A stretch of DNA of 64,000 bases. Origin: Methylophaga sp. Its GTDB lineage: Bacteria > Pseudomonadota > Gammaproteobacteria > Nitrosococcales > Methylophagaceae. Of the stretch, positions 46,642 to 57,530 are shown in pieces. Within the stretch, counting starts at the first letter, position 1. Each line of letters begins with the position of its first letter. The notes under the pieces were generated by a model that had not been told where the DNA came from, did no database searches, and saw only the letters and a list, made by a program, of their open reading frames with translations. Made by a program: the position numbers and the translations under genes. Where the stretch lies: positions 18,336 to 82,335 of the forward strand of contig NVVW01000010.1 in assembly GCA_002733505.1 (NCBI GenBank). The letters are read 5' to 3'.

Positions 46642-48060
46642 ATGAAACAACACAAAATATGGATCGGATTGAGCATAGTATTAACTTACTTGTTACTAAG
46701 TACCAATGTCTATGCCCGAGGCAGCTTACCTGAGTTTACCGAGCTAGTTGCTGAAAATAGTCCGGCCGTGGTTAACATTAGTACAACAAAAAAGAATGAG
46801 CGCAAAAAAGTAGATTTACCTCCAAATATGAGGTTGCCTGAAGGCACACCGTTCGATGAATTATTTAAACACTTCTTTGATCGACGTGGCCAAGATGGTC
46901 AGCCTTACGAAACACATTCTCTAGGATCGGGTTTTGTGCTGTCATCAGATGGTTATATTTTAACGAATCACCATGTTATTAAAGATGCCGATGAAATTAT
47001 TGTACGCTTTAATGATCGCAGTGAATTTGAAGCAACACTACTTGGTAGTGATGAACGTAGCGATGTTGCCTTATTAAAAGTAGAAGCGACGGGGTTAAAA
47101 GCCGTTAAATTAGGCGACTCTAATGATTTGAAAGTGGGTGAGTGGGTGTTAGCTATTGGCTCGCCATTTGGCTTTGATTATTCAGCTACGGCAGGTATTG
47201 TGAGCGCATTAGGACGCAGTTTACCTAGTGATAGTTATGTGCCATTTATTCAAACCGATGTAGCGATCAATCCGGGTAACTCAGGCGGGCCATTATTTAA
47301 TTTAGATGGCGAAGTGATTGGTATTAATTCACAAATATATAGCCGTACAGGTGGCTTTATGGGCGTATCTTTTGCCATTCCTATGGATGTAGTGATGGAG
47401 GTAGTCGCACAAATTAAATCACAAGGCTACGTTAGCCGTGGCTGGTTAGGTGTGGTTATTCAAGATGTGACACGTGAATTAGCAGAATCATTTGGTTTGA
47501 AAAAACCACAAGGTGCATTAATTTCTAGAATATTACCTCAAAGCCCTGCAGCTAAAGCGGGTTTTGAAGTGGGTGATATTATTTTAGAATTTAATGGTAA
47601 GAAAATTAATAGATCATCTGCATTACCGCCGATTGTAGGGCGGACAACCATTGGTAAATCGGTTCCTGTAATTGTAATGCGTAATAATGAACGTAAAACA
47701 ATACACGTTAAAGTTGAGCAGTTGCCAGAAGATGATGAGGTGGCTCAATATAATGGTCAACCTAATAAATTAACAGATCAGCGTTTAGCCATTGAAGTAG
47801 TTGATTTAACCGATGAGCAACGTGAACAGCATGCTATTGAAGGTGGTGTTGTCGTGGTTAAAGTTGAATCCGGAGCCGCTGCAGCGGCAGGTATTCGCCG
47901 GGGTGATATTATTTCTAGCATTAATAACCAAAAAGTAACCGATGCAAAGCAGTTTTTAGATATTGCAAAAAAACTGCCAGAGGATAAAGCGATCCCTGTT
48001 TTAATTCAACGCGGACAAGGTGCTATTTTCTTAGCATTGCGGATTGAAAAATCTAAATAA
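46642..48060 (+). CDS. mucD: Periplasmic serine protease DegP/MucD (HtrA)
   Basis: Envelope quality-control protease and chaperone. The 472-residue protein has a signal peptide (about 1-25), triad H111 (TNHHVI), D141 (SDVALL) and S214 (PGNSGGPL), and two PDZ domains, the first with SRGWLGVVIQDV and the second near residues 385-465. As last gene of the sigma-E operon it fits MucD. A strong terminator follows. Confidence 0.95.
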   Translation: MKQHKIWIGLSIVLTYLLLSTNVYARGSLPEFTELVAENSPAVVNISTTKKNERKKVDLPPNMRLPEGTPFDELFKHFFDRRGQDGQPYETHSLGSGFVLSSDGYILTNHHVIKDADEIIVRFNDRSEFEATLLGSDERSDVALLKVEATGLKAVKLGDSNDLKVGEWVLAIGSPFGFDYSATAGIVSALGRSLPSDSYVPFIQTDVAINPGNSGGPLFNLDGEVIGINSQIYSRTGGFMGVSFAIPMDVVMEVVAQIKSQGYVSRGWLGVVIQDVTRELAESFGLKKPQGALISRILPQSPAAKAGFEVGDIILEFNGKKINRSSALPPIVGRTTIGKSVPVIVMRNNERKTIHVKVEQLPEDDEVAQYNGQPNKLTDQRLAIEVVDLTDEQREQHAIEGGVVVVKVESGAAAAAGIRRGDIISSINNQKVTDAKQFLDIAKKLPEDKAIPVLIQRGQGAIFLALRIEKSK

Positions 48061-48125
48061 ACTGAGATTGAGTAATTCAAGCACGACAGCACGGCAGTTT
48101 TGCCGTAAAATCTAACTTTAATTTT

Positions 48126-48164
48126 ATCGGCTGGATCGATTCAAATCGATCCAGCCGATTTTTT
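48126..48164 (+). terminator. Strong rho-independent terminator after mucD
   Basis: Near-perfect 15-bp stem ATCGGCTGGATCGAT / ATCGATCCAGCCGAT around a short loop, followed by a T-run. It separates the sigma-E operon from lepA. Confidence 0.93.
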
Positions 48165-48190
48165 ACTGTTTAGAAGGTAAAATATTCTTT

Positions 48191-49981
48191 ATGGAACACA
48201 TCCGTAACTTCTCTATTATTGCTCATATTGACCATGGTAAATCAACGATTGCAGACCGTTTTATTCAGCTGTGTGGTGGTTTGACCGATCGTGAAATGTC
48301 AGCACAAGTGCTTGATTCAATGGATATTGAAAAAGAGCGCGGCATTACCATCAAGGCGCAGTGTGTGTCGTTAGATTATAAAGCGCGTAACGGTGAAACC
48401 TATCACCTGAACTTTATTGATACGCCGGGTCATGTTGATTTTTCGTATGAAGTTTCACGCTCATTAGCTGCCTGTGAAGGTGCCTTATTAGTGGTCGATG
48501 CTGCGCAAGGGGTTGAGGCGCAGAGTGTTGCTAATTGTTATACCGCGATTGATTTAGGGCTAGAAGTGTTGCCAGTCTTAAATAAAATTGATTTGCCGTC
48601 AGCAGAACCGGATCAGGTTGCCCAAGAAATAGAAGATATTATTGGCATTGATGCGATGGATGCGGTGCGCTGTAGTGCCAAAACAGGTATTGGTATTGAA
48701 GATTTGTTAGAAGCCTTAGTTGAGCGTATACCCGCACCAAAGGGCGATCCTGATGGTGAGCTAAAAGCATTGATTATTGATTCGTGGTTTGATAATTATG
48801 TGGGTGTTATTTCTTTGGTGAAAGTAACCCAAGGGAGTATTAAAAAGCGCGATAAAATTAAAGTTATGTCTACTGGCCAAGAATATCAAGTTGAACAGGT
48901 GGGTGTGTTTACGCCTAAGCGAAATGAGCATGATGCACTATATTGTGGTGAAGTAGGTTATGTGATTTCGGGTGTAAAAGATATTAATGGTGCGCCAGTG
49001 GGGGATACCTTAACCCATGTTCATCATGGTGCTACGCAAGCACTACCTGGTTTTAAATCAGCAACACCACAAGTCTATGCGGGTATATTCCCTGTTAGCT
49101 CAGAAGATTTTGAAGCATTTCGTGACGCACTCGCTAAGTTAAGGCTAAATGATGCCTCATTATTTTATGAACCAGAAAGCTCGCAAGCATTAGGTTTTGG
49201 TTTTCGTTGTGGTTTCCTTGGCTTATTGCATATGGAGATCATTCAAGAGCGCCTTGAGCGTGAATATGATCTTGATTTAATTACCACTGCGCCAACCGTT
49301 GTTTTTGAAGTGTTAACAGCTAAAGGCGATATTCTTAACATTGAAAACCCCTCATTATTGCCTGATATGGGCTCGATTGATGAAATTCGCGAACCGATTG
49401 TTATCGCCGATATTTTGGTGCCGCAACAATATTTGGGTGCAGTGATCACGTTGTGTATTGAAAAACGTGGCGTACAAAAATCCATGCAATATATGGGTAA
49501 ACAAGTAGCGGTGAGCTATGAACTACCGATGAATGAAGTGGTGATAGACTTCTTTGATCGAATAAAGTCGGTCAGTCGTGGTTATGCGTCGCTAGACTAT
49601 CACTTTACCCGTTTCCAAGTGGCAAAGTTAGTGAAGCTGGATATATTGATTAATGGAGAACGGGTTGATGCGCTGTCAATGATTGTCCATAGCGATCAAA
49701 GTGTGTCGCGCGGTCGTCAATTGGTTGAGAAAATGAAAGAGTTGATCCCGCGGCAAATGTTTGATATTGCCATTCAAGCAGCCATTGGTGGCCATATCAT
49801 TTCTCGCTCAACGGTGAAAGCGATGCGTAAAAATGTTATTGCAAAGTGTTATGGTGGCGATGTATCACGTAAGCGTAAATTGCTTGATAAACAGAAAAAA
49901 GGTAAAAAGCGGATGAAGTCCATTGGTAAAGTGGATGTGCCGCAAGAAGCATTTTTAGCCGTATTACAATTAGATAAGTAG
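48191..49981 (+). CDS. lepA: Elongation factor 4 (LepA)
   Basis: Ribosomal GTPase affecting initiation and back-translocation. The 596-residue protein has the P-loop [34 protein letters not shown] and the LepA-specific C-terminal domain ([19 protein letters not shown]). Length is standard. First gene of a long plus-strand run. Confidence 0.96.
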   Translation: MEHIRNFSIIAHIDHGKSTIADRFIQLCGGLTDREMSAQVLDSMDIEKERGITIKAQCVSLDYKARNGETYHLNFIDTPGHVDFSYEVSRSLAACEGALLVVDAAQGVEAQSVANCYTAIDLGLEVLPVLNKIDLPSAEPDQVAQEIEDIIGIDAMDAVRCSAKTGIGIEDLLEALVERIPAPKGDPDGELKALIIDSWFDNYVGVISLVKVTQGSIKKRDKIKVMSTGQEYQVEQVGVFTPKRNEHDALYCGEVGYVISGVKDINGAPVGDTLTHVHHGATQALPGFKSATPQVYAGIFPVSSEDFEAFRDALAKLRLNDASLFYEPESSQALGFGFRCGFLGLLHMEIIQERLEREYDLDLITTAPTVVFEVLTAKGDILNIENPSLLPDMGSIDEIREPIVIADILVPQQYLGAVITLCIEKRGVQKSMQYMGKQVAVSYELPMNEVVIDFFDRIKSVSRGYASLDYHFTRFQVAKLVKLDILINGERVDALSMIVHSDQSVSRGRQLVEKMKELIPRQMFDIAIQAAIGGHIISRSTVKAMRKNVIAKCYGGDVSRKRKLLDKQKKGKKRMKSIGKVDVPQEAFLAVLQLDK

Positions 49982-50002
49982 AAATAAAGGAATAGTATAA
50001 AC

Positions 50003-50755
50003 ATGAGTTTTCCTGCAATTATGGTGCTCCTAGTCGCGGTGACGGGCATAATTTGGCTGATCGATAGCCTATTTTGGGCCTCAAAACGGTCAAAAGACCA
50101 GAAAGAGCCTATATTAGTCGAGTATGCTCGATCTTTTTTCCCTATTATTTTAGTGGTGCTGGTGATCCGTTCCTTTATTGCTGAACCATTCCGAATTCCC
50201 TCTGGTTCAATGTTACCCACTTTGCGAATTGGTGACTTTATTTTAGTCAATAAATTCGCTTATGGAGTCAGATTGCCGGTTATCAATACTAAGATTATTG
50301 ATGTGGGTGAGCCGCAGCGGGGTGATGTATTTGTATTTAGATACCCTAAAAACCCTAAAGTTGATTATATTAAACGTGTTGTGGGTTTGCCCGGTGATAC
50401 CGTTGGCTATTTTAATAAAACCATATATATTAATGGCGAAGAAGTAGCACAATCTGTACAGGAAAAGAATATTGATTTAGTCGGGCTTGTACCGATGAAT
50501 TATGAATTACGTATGGAAAAATTGGGTGAACATCAACATCAATTATTTGTCGATCCAAACCGAAATATGTTAGAAGGTGAAGTGGTTATTGCCGATGGCC
50601 ATTATTTTGCTATGGGTGATAATCGCGATAATAGCAATGATAGTCGTGTATGGGGGCCGGTGCCTGAAGAAAACTTAGTCGGCAAAGCATTTTTTGTTTG
50701 GATGAGCTGGGATCGTGGTATTGTTTGGGAACGAATTGGTAACACTATAAAATAA
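50003..50755 (+). CDS. lepB: Signal peptidase I
   Basis: Inner-membrane serine-lysine peptidase that removes signal peptides. The 250-residue protein has two N-terminal membrane segments, catalytic S69 in IPSGSMLPTL, general base K124 in YIKRVVGLPGD, and the late GDNRDNSNDSR box. Typical lepA-lepB pairing. Confidence 0.95.
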   Translation: MSFPAIMVLLVAVTGIIWLIDSLFWASKRSKDQKEPILVEYARSFFPIILVVLVIRSFIAEPFRIPSGSMLPTLRIGDFILVNKFAYGVRLPVINTKIIDVGEPQRGDVFVFRYPKNPKVDYIKRVVGLPGDTVGYFNKTIYINGEEVAQSVQEKNIDLVGLVPMNYELRMEKLGEHQHQLFVDPNRNMLEGEVVIADGHYFAMGDNRDNSNDSRVWGPVPEENLVGKAFFVWMSWDRGIVWERIGNTIK

Positions 50756-50767
50756 GAGGAAAATAAC

Positions 50768-51157
50768 ATGAATAATCAACGTGGAATGACTCTAATTAGC
50801 TGGGTAATCGTGCTTGGCATAATTGCATTTTTTGCTACGATAGCGTTGCGCCTTATACCGATGTATCAAGAATATTTTGCGGTCCAAAATATTATGAAGG
50901 GCATGGAGGAGGAGCTTAGAAATAATAAGTTGACTAAATCTCAAGCCAATCTTATGCTGATGAGACGTTTTAATACTGGCTATATTAAAAGTGTTAAGAA
51001 AGAAAATATTACCATTGAACGCGGTAAAAATAATGCTTTTGTGACCAAAATAAAACTTGATTATGAAGTGCGTGAACCTTTTATTGCTCAAATTGATCTG
51101 ATTGGTCATTTTGTAACAGAAATTGATGTTGAGCCTAAAGGCCGAACCGCTAGATGA
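50768..51157 (+). CDS. DUF4845 family membrane protein
   Basis: 129-residue protein with a type IV pilin-like start (MNNQRGMTLISWVIVLG), one membrane helix and a small extracytoplasmic domain (LRLIPMYQEYF). This is the DUF4845 family, usually between lepB and rnc. Function unknown. It overlaps rnc by four bases. Confidence 0.85.
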   Translation: MNNQRGMTLISWVIVLGIIAFFATIALRLIPMYQEYFAVQNIMKGMEEELRNNKLTKSQANLMLMRRFNTGYIKSVKKENITIERGKNNAFVTKIKLDYEVREPFIAQIDLIGHFVTEIDVEPKGRTAR

Positions 51158-51837
51158 TAACGGAGAAACAAGGTTTATTGTGTAAGCAATTGCAGCTTCA
51201 ATTTAATGAGCCGACATTATTGCAACAAGCCTTAACACATCGAAGTATGGGGGCTAATAATAATGAACGTTTAGAATACCTTGGTGATGCAATTTTAGGG
51301 TTTGTGATCGCCGATGCTTTGTTTAAACGCTTTGCTAATGTTAAAGAAGGCAAACTGAGCCGCTTACGTGCTTCACTGGTTAAAGGTGTGACATTAGCTG
51401 AAATCGCTAGAGAATTAAATTTGGGCGAGGTATTGATCCTTGGCCCCGGTGAATTGAAAAGTGGTGGCTTTCGGCGAGAATCAATTTTAGCTGATGCGGT
51501 GGAAGCTATTTTAGGTGCTTTTTATTTAGACAGTGGCTTGGAACAAGTGAAAGCATTGATTTTACGTTTATTCGATGAACGATTGAACTCCATTGATATT
51601 GATGAAATTATTAAAGATCCTAAAACACGGCTACAAGAATTATTGCAAAGTCGAAAGCAACCCTTGCCAATATACAGCGTCAGTGAAATAAAAACCAAAG
51701 ATTCTCAACCCTTATTTGAAGCTTCATGCCAAGTTGAATTATTAAGTAGTCTGGTAATAGCACAAGGCAATAGCCATCGAAAAGCAGAAAAAAAAGCCGC
51801 AGAGCGTGCATTGAAATTATTAGAAGAGAAGTTATGA
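51154..51837 (+). CDS. rnc: Ribonuclease III
   Basis: Double-strand-specific endoribonuclease for rRNA and mRNA processing. The 227-residue protein has the catalytic signature NERLEYLGDAILG, the second acidic site DAVEAILGAFYLD, and a C-terminal dsRNA-binding domain (DPKTRLQELLQSR). It overlaps era by four bases. Confidence 0.96.
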   Translation: MITEKQGLLCKQLQLQFNEPTLLQQALTHRSMGANNNERLEYLGDAILGFVIADALFKRFANVKEGKLSRLRASLVKGVTLAEIARELNLGEVLILGPGELKSGGFRRESILADAVEAILGAFYLDSGLEQVKALILRLFDERLNSIDIDEIIKDPKTRLQELLQSRKQPLPIYSVSEIKTKDSQPLFEASCQVELLSSLVIAQGNSHRKAEKKAAERALKLLEEKL

Positions 51838-52739
51838 CCGACAATACGTTTAAATCAGGTTATGTGGCGATTATCGGTCGCCCTAATGTAGGCAAGTCAA
51901 CCTTAATTAACCGCGTGCTAGGTCAAAAGTTGTGCATCACCTCGCGCCGCCCTCAAACCACACGTCATCGAATCTTAGGGATTAAAACATCGGCTGAAAG
52001 CCAGTTGATTTATGTGGATACACCAGGGCTTCATATTGATGGTAAACGGGCGATGAACCGTTATATGAACCGGGCGGCGGCATCATCGATTAATGATGTT
52101 GATGTGATCTTATTCGTTGTTGATGGTATGAATTGGACGGAAGAAGATGAGCGTGTTTTAGAGCGCTTAAAAGAAAATGCGAAAGCGCCCGTTATTTTAG
52201 TCATCAATAAAATGGATAAATTGGCAGATAAAGAGGTCATGTTACCTCATATTGAACTTTTGGCTGATAAATTTGATTTTGCGAATATATTACCTATTTC
52301 TGCCCGCCGTGGTTCGAATATGGAACAATTAGAACAAGAAATAACACAGTTAATACCTGAAGGCGAGTTGATTTTCCCAGAAGATCAATTGACCGATCGT
52401 AGCTCACGTTTTTTAGCCTCAGAATTAGTGCGAGAGCAATTATTTCGTCATTTGGGGCAAGAATTACCCTACTCGATTACGGTCGAAATTGAACAGTTTG
52501 ATGATGAAGAAAAAATGGTTCGTATCGGTGCGGTGATTTATGTTGAACGAGATGGACAAAAATCGATTGTGATTGGTAAAAAAGGTGGATTGCTTAAATC
52601 AGTAGGCAAAGGCGCTCGTATTGAAATGCAAAACCTATTCGGCCGCAAAGTGTTTTTACGGCTTTGGGTGAAAGTACGTGAAGGCTGGGGTGATAATGAG
52701 CGGATGCTGAAAAACTTGGGTTATACCGACGAGTTGTAA
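51834..52739 (+). CDS. era: Ribosome-assembly GTPase Era
   Basis: GTPase binding 16S rRNA during 30S maturation. The 301-residue protein has the P-loop GRPNVGKSTL, DTPGLH and NKMD motifs, and a C-terminal KH domain with the conserved GKKGGLLK. The rnc-era-recO order is classical. Confidence 0.96.
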   Translation: MTDNTFKSGYVAIIGRPNVGKSTLINRVLGQKLCITSRRPQTTRHRILGIKTSAESQLIYVDTPGLHIDGKRAMNRYMNRAAASSINDVDVILFVVDGMNWTEEDERVLERLKENAKAPVILVINKMDKLADKEVMLPHIELLADKFDFANILPISARRGSNMEQLEQEITQLIPEGELIFPEDQLTDRSSRFLASELVREQLFRHLGQELPYSITVEIEQFDDEEKMVRIGAVIYVERDGQKSIVIGKKGGLLKSVGKGARIEMQNLFGRKVFLRLWVKVREGWGDNERMLKNLGYTDEL

Positions 52740-52745
52740 ATAGCC

Positions 52746-53453
52746 GTGATAGCATTAATACCGTGTTTTATTTTGCATCAGAGACCTTACCGTGAAACAA
52801 GCTTGCTATTAGATGTATTCAGTGAACAATATGGAAGGGTCAGCCTTATAGCCAAAGGTGTTAGGCAAAAGAAACGCAGTAAAATGGGGTTGTATCAACT
52901 CTATCAGCCATTATTGCTATCATGGATGGGACGAAGTGAATTACTGACATTAACCTCTGCAGAAGCGCATGAGCCACGCTATATATTAAAAGCGGAAGCC
53001 GCGCTTTGTGGGCTTTATATCAATGAATTGATGGTTAAGTTGTTGCCATTGCATGAAGCTGAAGTTGAAATATTCGCAGCCTATCAAAATGCGTTAGAAT
53101 CGTTACAGCAAGCAGATAATACACAATTGACGTTACGCCTATTTGAAAAACGTTTGCTAAGCCATCTCGGTTATGGCTTGGTATTAGATCGAGAGTTTGA
53201 TAATGGACAGTTGATTGATGAGCAGCAACAGTATTATTATCAAGCAGATGCAGGTTTGGCACGCTGGTCTTTTGGCAATAAACAAGCCGCAATTTCAGGA
53301 CGAAGCTTACGACATTTAGCGGATGAAACAGGCTTTGATTCACAGAGCCTAAAAGAAATTAAGCAATTAATGCGGACGGTTATTCATTTTTATTTAGGTG
53401 GTAAACCGTTACAGAGTAGACAATTATTTACAGAATTACATAGGTTAAAATAA
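52746..53453 (+). CDS. recO: DNA repair protein RecO
   Basis: Mediates RecA loading in the RecFOR pathway. The 235-residue protein starts with GTG, has an N-terminal OB-fold ([20 protein letters not shown], then [12 protein letters not shown]) and a helical C-terminal domain. It lies six bases after era and before pdxJ, as usual. Confidence 0.93.
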   Translation: MIALIPCFILHQRPYRETSLLLDVFSEQYGRVSLIAKGVRQKKRSKMGLYQLYQPLLLSWMGRSELLTLTSAEAHEPRYILKAEAALCGLYINELMVKLLPLHEAEVEIFAAYQNALESLQQADNTQLTLRLFEKRLLSHLGYGLVLDREFDNGQLIDEQQQYYYQADAGLARWSFGNKQAAISGRSLRHLADETGFDSQSLKEIKQLMRTVIHFYLGGKPLQSRQLFTELHRLK

Positions 53454-53457
53454 ACAA

Positions 53458-54189
53458 ATGAGTATTTTATTAGGGGTGAACATTGATCATGTTGCGACAT
53501 TGCGACAGGCGCGTGGCACCCGTTATCCAGATCCGATCCAAGCGGCGATTGAAGCTGAGCAAGCTGGCGCGGATGGTATTACTCTGCATTTACGCGAAGA
53601 TCGCCGCCATATTCAAGAACGTGATGTGGCTATGTTATCTGATATTTTACAGACCAAAATGAACTTAGAAATGGCGGTTACGGAAGAAATGTTAGCCATG
53701 GCAGAAAAATATCGTCCAAGTGATTGCTGTATGGTGCCTGAAAAACGAGAAGAGTTAACAACGGAAGGTGGTTTGGAGATAGCGGGACAACTTTCTAAAA
53801 TAAAAGATGCCTGCCAACGTATGGCAGAAGCTAATGTGATTGTGTCGTTATTTATTGATGCTGACTTTGCTCAAATTGATGCCTCCGTTGAATGTGGTGC
53901 GCCTGTTGTAGAATTACATACAGGTCGTTATGCAGATGCTGAAACACCTGCCGAGCTAGCTCATGAGTTACAGGTCATTATTAACGCAGTTGAATATGCT
54001 CATAATCTTGGCTTACACGTTAATGCCGGTCATGGCCTTAACTATCATAATGTAGATAAGATTGCTGAAATCCCAAATATTATAGAGCTAAATATTGGTC
54101 ATGCGATTGTGGCGCGTTCAGTCTTCACCGGTTTTCAATCAGCAGTTGGTGAAATGAAACAATTAATGTTGCAAGCACGCCGCAGATGA
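53458..54189 (+). CDS. pdxJ: Pyridoxine 5'-phosphate synthase
   Basis: TIM-barrel enzyme forming pyridoxine phosphate in the DXP-dependent vitamin B6 pathway. The 243-residue protein has [30 protein letters not shown], and [11 protein letters not shown]. It overlaps acpS by four bases. Confidence 0.96.
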   Translation: MSILLGVNIDHVATLRQARGTRYPDPIQAAIEAEQAGADGITLHLREDRRHIQERDVAMLSDILQTKMNLEMAVTEEMLAMAEKYRPSDCCMVPEKREELTTEGGLEIAGQLSKIKDACQRMAEANVIVSLFIDADFAQIDASVECGAPVVELHTGRYADAETPAELAHELQVIINAVEYAHNLGLHVNAGHGLNYHNVDKIAEIPNIIELNIGHAIVARSVFTGFQSAVGEMKQLMLQARRR

Positions 54190-54566
54190 TTTTTGGTATT
54201 GGCACTGACTTAGTATATATTCCACGGATGCAATCATTGCTTGATAAGCATAATGATAAAATTGCGCTGCGAATACTAAGTGATGCCGAATTTGTTGGAT
54301 TTAAGCAAGCAGTCAACAAAGCTGCTTTTTTGGCCAAACGATTTGCCGCTAAAGAAGCCACTGCTAAAGCATTAGGCACAGGTTTTCGCGATGGTTTGAG
54401 TTTACGTCATATAGAAGTCGTCAATAATGGTGCCGGTAAGCCGGAATTAAAATTCTATCAGCGTGGTCTATCATTAATAGAACAGCATAATATCGACCGA
54501 AGCCTGCTCAGCCTGAGCGATGAAAATGAATATGCCATCGCATTCGTGACATTAGTGGAACATTGA
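54186..54566 (+). CDS. acpS: Holo-[acyl-carrier-protein] synthase
   Basis: Transfers phosphopantetheine from CoA to acyl carrier protein. The 126-residue protein has the [12 protein letters not shown] start and the [15 protein letters not shown] catalytic segment. Standard recO-pdxJ-acpS order. Confidence 0.95.
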   Translation: MIFGIGTDLVYIPRMQSLLDKHNDKIALRILSDAEFVGFKQAVNKAAFLAKRFAAKEATAKALGTGFRDGLSLRHIEVVNNGAGKPELKFYQRGLSLIEQHNIDRSLLSLSDENEYAIAFVTLVEH

Positions 54567-54568
54567 TT

Positions 54569-55456
54569 ATGAAAAAATACCCTAGCATTGAAGCCTTTAT
54601 CGGTAATACACCGCTAGTACGATTACAGCGCTTGCCCGGTGATACTTCCAATACACTTCTAGTGAAACTAGAAGGTAATAACCCTGCGGGTTCAGTTAAA
54701 GATCGCCCTGTAATGAGTATGATTAGAGAGGCACAGGTACGTGGTGATATTAAACTGGGTGATACACTAATAGAAGCAACTAGTGGTAATACAGGCATTG
54801 CTTTGGCGATGGTAGCTGCTATTTTAGGTTATAAAATGCTGTTGATTATGCCCAAAAACATGAGCATGGAGCGACGCGCATCGATGCGGGCTTATGGTGC
54901 AGAACTTATTCTGACAGAGAGCATGGAAATCGCACGAGATTTAGCACTTGAAATGCAACAACAGGGTAAAGGCAAGCTGCTCAACCAGTTTGCTAACTTT
55001 GATAACCCATTAGCGCATTACCAGACTACAGGCCCTGAAATTTGGCGTGATACTGATGGGGATATTACTCATTTTGTAAGCGCAATGGGCACAACAGGCA
55101 CCATTATGGGTGTATCGCGATATTTAAAAGAACAAAGTGCTGAGGTACAAATTGTTGGCGTTGAACCAGCGGATGGATCAAGCATTCCGGGTATACGCCG
55201 CTGGCCAAAAGAATATTTGCCGGAAATTTTCGAAGCGGATCGTGTTGATAGTATGATTGAAATTGAGCAAGATGTTGCTGAAACAACTATGCGCCAACTT
55301 GCTACACAAGAAGGCATATTTTGTGGGGTATCATCGGGCGGGGCGGTTGCTGCTGCTTTAAGGCTATCAGAGCAAGTTGAAAATGCAGTGATTGTCAGCA
55401 TTATTTGTGATCGAGGTGATCGCTATTTGTCGACAGGTGTTTTCCCCTCCGATTAA
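54569..55456 (+). CDS. cysM: Cysteine synthase B
   Basis: PLP-dependent enzyme making cysteine from O-acetylserine and sulfide or thiosulfate. The ATG at 54569 is chosen over a TTG at 54563. The 295-residue protein has PLP lysine K44 in NPAGSVKDRP, the phosphate loop TSGNTGIALA and a C-terminal CGVSSGGAV. The short length and RRWPKEY segment favour CysM over CysK. Its stop shares a base with the start of the next gene. Confidence 0.92.
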   Translation: MKKYPSIEAFIGNTPLVRLQRLPGDTSNTLLVKLEGNNPAGSVKDRPVMSMIREAQVRGDIKLGDTLIEATSGNTGIALAMVAAILGYKMLLIMPKNMSMERRASMRAYGAELILTESMEIARDLALEMQQQGKGKLLNQFANFDNPLAHYQTTGPEIWRDTDGDITHFVSAMGTTGTIMGVSRYLKEQSAEVQIVGVEPADGSSIPGIRRWPKEYLPEIFEADRVDSMIEIEQDVAETTMRQLATQEGIFCGVSSGGAVAAALRLSEQVENAVIVSIICDRGDRYLSTGVFPSD

Positions 55457-57516
55457 TGATTACTCGCGTTTTATGCTCTTTAAGTATGCTGTTATTTTTA
55501 GTTACAGCGAATGCTAGTGACAATATTAAATTATCGATAGGGCAATGGTCTTTTGAAGATCTTCAAGCAACAAACCTGCAGTTTGATATTAATTTAACAG
55601 CAAAAGGCTTAGCGCTATATGCGCAGGCAGATAGCGTGCAATTAGCTGCGCCAATTGGCAAAATAACCAAGCTTAGTGTGCAGTGTGATGAATTAATCTT
55701 ACTTACTGAAACATTCTCATGCACGAGTGGCAAACTGTCTTTTTATCAGGCTGAATTAGGGCGGCAAAAAATAGCCTTCAAAATAGATGCCGAGCCCGAA
55801 AAAGATAAATATAAAATCAATCTTCAGGGAGTGAGCTTAGCGTCAGCAAACTTTGCTGCTACCGTTTTTTTAAATAAAAAAAATTGGCGATTAAGGGTAA
55901 ATACGCCTAAGCTTAAAATAACACAATTAATAAAGGCTGCTACTCCCTATTTGCAAGAGCAGCAACGTGCAATACTCGAAAACTGGCAGGCGCAAGGCAA
56001 TATTAAGTTGTCAGCAGATATAGCAGGTCGGAACGATAAAATTAATATTGCAACGATCAATTTAGTAGCTACATCAATCAATGTGACAGATACGATGAGT
56101 CGCTATGTAAGTGAAAATGTGACTTTGGAACTGGATGTTGAAGCTAAAAATAATAAGCACAATTGGCAGTGGCAGACCGATCTAATTATTGACACAGGAC
56201 AGGCATACGGTGAGCCGATATTTATTGACTTTGATGTAACTCCAGTGAGTTTGCATGCAACAGGCTTATGGCAGCAAACAAGTGGTCACTTAGTGATTAG
56301 CACGGCTGAATTTAATCAAAAAAATGTAGTTCAAGTGGTAGGTGATTTTAAGGGTAGCTTTGCAAAAATAGAGCAGCTTAATATTAAAATTGCAAAAGCT
56401 AAGGTAGCGGGTTTATATGATCATTGGCTGCAACCTTTTGTGCTTGGCACAGCAGTCGATAGTCTGGATCTAACAGGGACTGCGACTTTAGATTATCACC
56501 AAACGGCAGACAATTATCATTTGTCATTAGCACTTCAAAATTTATTTGTTAGTGATACCTTAAATCGTTTTTCAGTTGATGATGTAAATGGCAGCTTGGG
56601 CTGGACAAACTATGATCACCCAATGCAATCTAATATAGGCTGGAAAAAAGCAATTGTGTACGCTATTCCATTAGGGCAATCACAGTTTCAAGCGCAAACA
56701 GTGTCGTCCTCTTTAACATTAACTCAGCCGTGGGATATTGCTATTTTTGATGGACAATTAAAAATAAATAAATTTGCTTTATATCGACCAGGAGAACAGC
56801 AGGAAAAATGGAGGTTTGATGGTCGTTTAACGCCTATTTCAATGGAGCAAGTAAGCGCAGCTCTTGGCTGGCCATTGCTTCACGGAAAATTAGCAGGAGT
56901 GATCCCAAATGTGAGCTATATTGATAAGCATATTAAAGTTGATGGCGCATTAACGGTTAAACTTTTTGAAGGCACAACGGTTATTAGCGATTTACAACTC
57001 GATCAGCCTTTTGGATCGTTACCGCAACTTTATGCCAATATTGACTTGAAAGAGATGAATTTATCCATATTGAGTAAAACATTTGATTTTGGTGAAATTA
57101 GCGGAAAATTAGCAGGAAAAATACAAGGCTTACGATTAGCGAATTGGCGACCAGTGCAATTTGATGCCCGTTTTGCCACACCCCAAAATGATAAAAGTCG
57201 CCGCAGAATTAGCCAAAAAGCAATTGATAGCCTCACCAAAGTGGGTGGAGGTGTAGGCGGAGCCTTACAACGCAGTTTTTTACGCTTCTTTGAGGATTTT
57301 TCTTATCAACGTTTGGGTCTAAGTTGCAAACTTCATAATGAAGTGTGTGAAATGGCAGGTGTCGGTGAGGCCAAAAACGGCTATTATATAGTGAAAGGTG
57401 GCGGATTGCCGCCACGGATAAATGTAGTGGGGCATACTCGTCGCGTAGATTGGCCAGATTTAATTAATCGCTTAAAAACAGTCAGTGAGAGTTCAGGTCC
57501 GGTTGTAATAGAATAA
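55456..57516 (+). CDS. Large exported YdbH/AsmA-like protein
   Basis: 686-residue protein with a signal peptide (about 1-20, ending NAS), then long repetitive beta-strand sequence with few charged clusters, as in AsmA-like lipid-transport proteins. The C-terminal region (FGEISGKLAGKIQGLRLANW, then FLRFFEDFSYQRLGLSC) looks like a conserved domain in gammaproteobacterial homologues. It precedes a YdbL-type lipoprotein gene, as ydbH does in E. coli, where YdbH-YnbE form an intermembrane bridge tuned by YdbL. The link is therefore position plus fold type, not clear sequence identity. No ynbE-like gene is seen between them. Confidence 0.6.
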   Translation: MITRVLCSLSMLLFLVTANASDNIKLSIGQWSFEDLQATNLQFDINLTAKGLALYAQADSVQLAAPIGKITKLSVQCDELILLTETFSCTSGKLSFYQAELGRQKIAFKIDAEPEKDKYKINLQGVSLASANFAATVFLNKKNWRLRVNTPKLKITQLIKAATPYLQEQQRAILENWQAQGNIKLSADIAGRNDKINIATINLVATSINVTDTMSRYVSENVTLELDVEAKNNKHNWQWQTDLIIDTGQAYGEPIFIDFDVTPVSLHATGLWQQTSGHLVISTAEFNQKNVVQVVGDFKGSFAKIEQLNIKIAKAKVAGLYDHWLQPFVLGTAVDSLDLTGTATLDYHQTADNYHLSLALQNLFVSDTLNRFSVDDVNGSLGWTNYDHPMQSNIGWKKAIVYAIPLGQSQFQAQTVSSSLTLTQPWDIAIFDGQLKINKFALYRPGEQQEKWRFDGRLTPISMEQVSAALGWPLLHGKLAGVIPNVSYIDKHIKVDGALTVKLFEGTTVISDLQLDQPFGSLPQLYANIDLKEMNLSILSKTFDFGEISGKLAGKIQGLRLANWRPVQFDARFATPQNDKSRRRISQKAIDSLTKVGGGVGGALQRSFLRFFEDFSYQRLGLSCKLHNEVCEMAGVGEAKNGYYIVKGGGLPPRINVVGHTRRVDWPDLINRLKTVSESSGPVVIE

Positions 57517-57530
57517 AAAAAGGAAAAAAC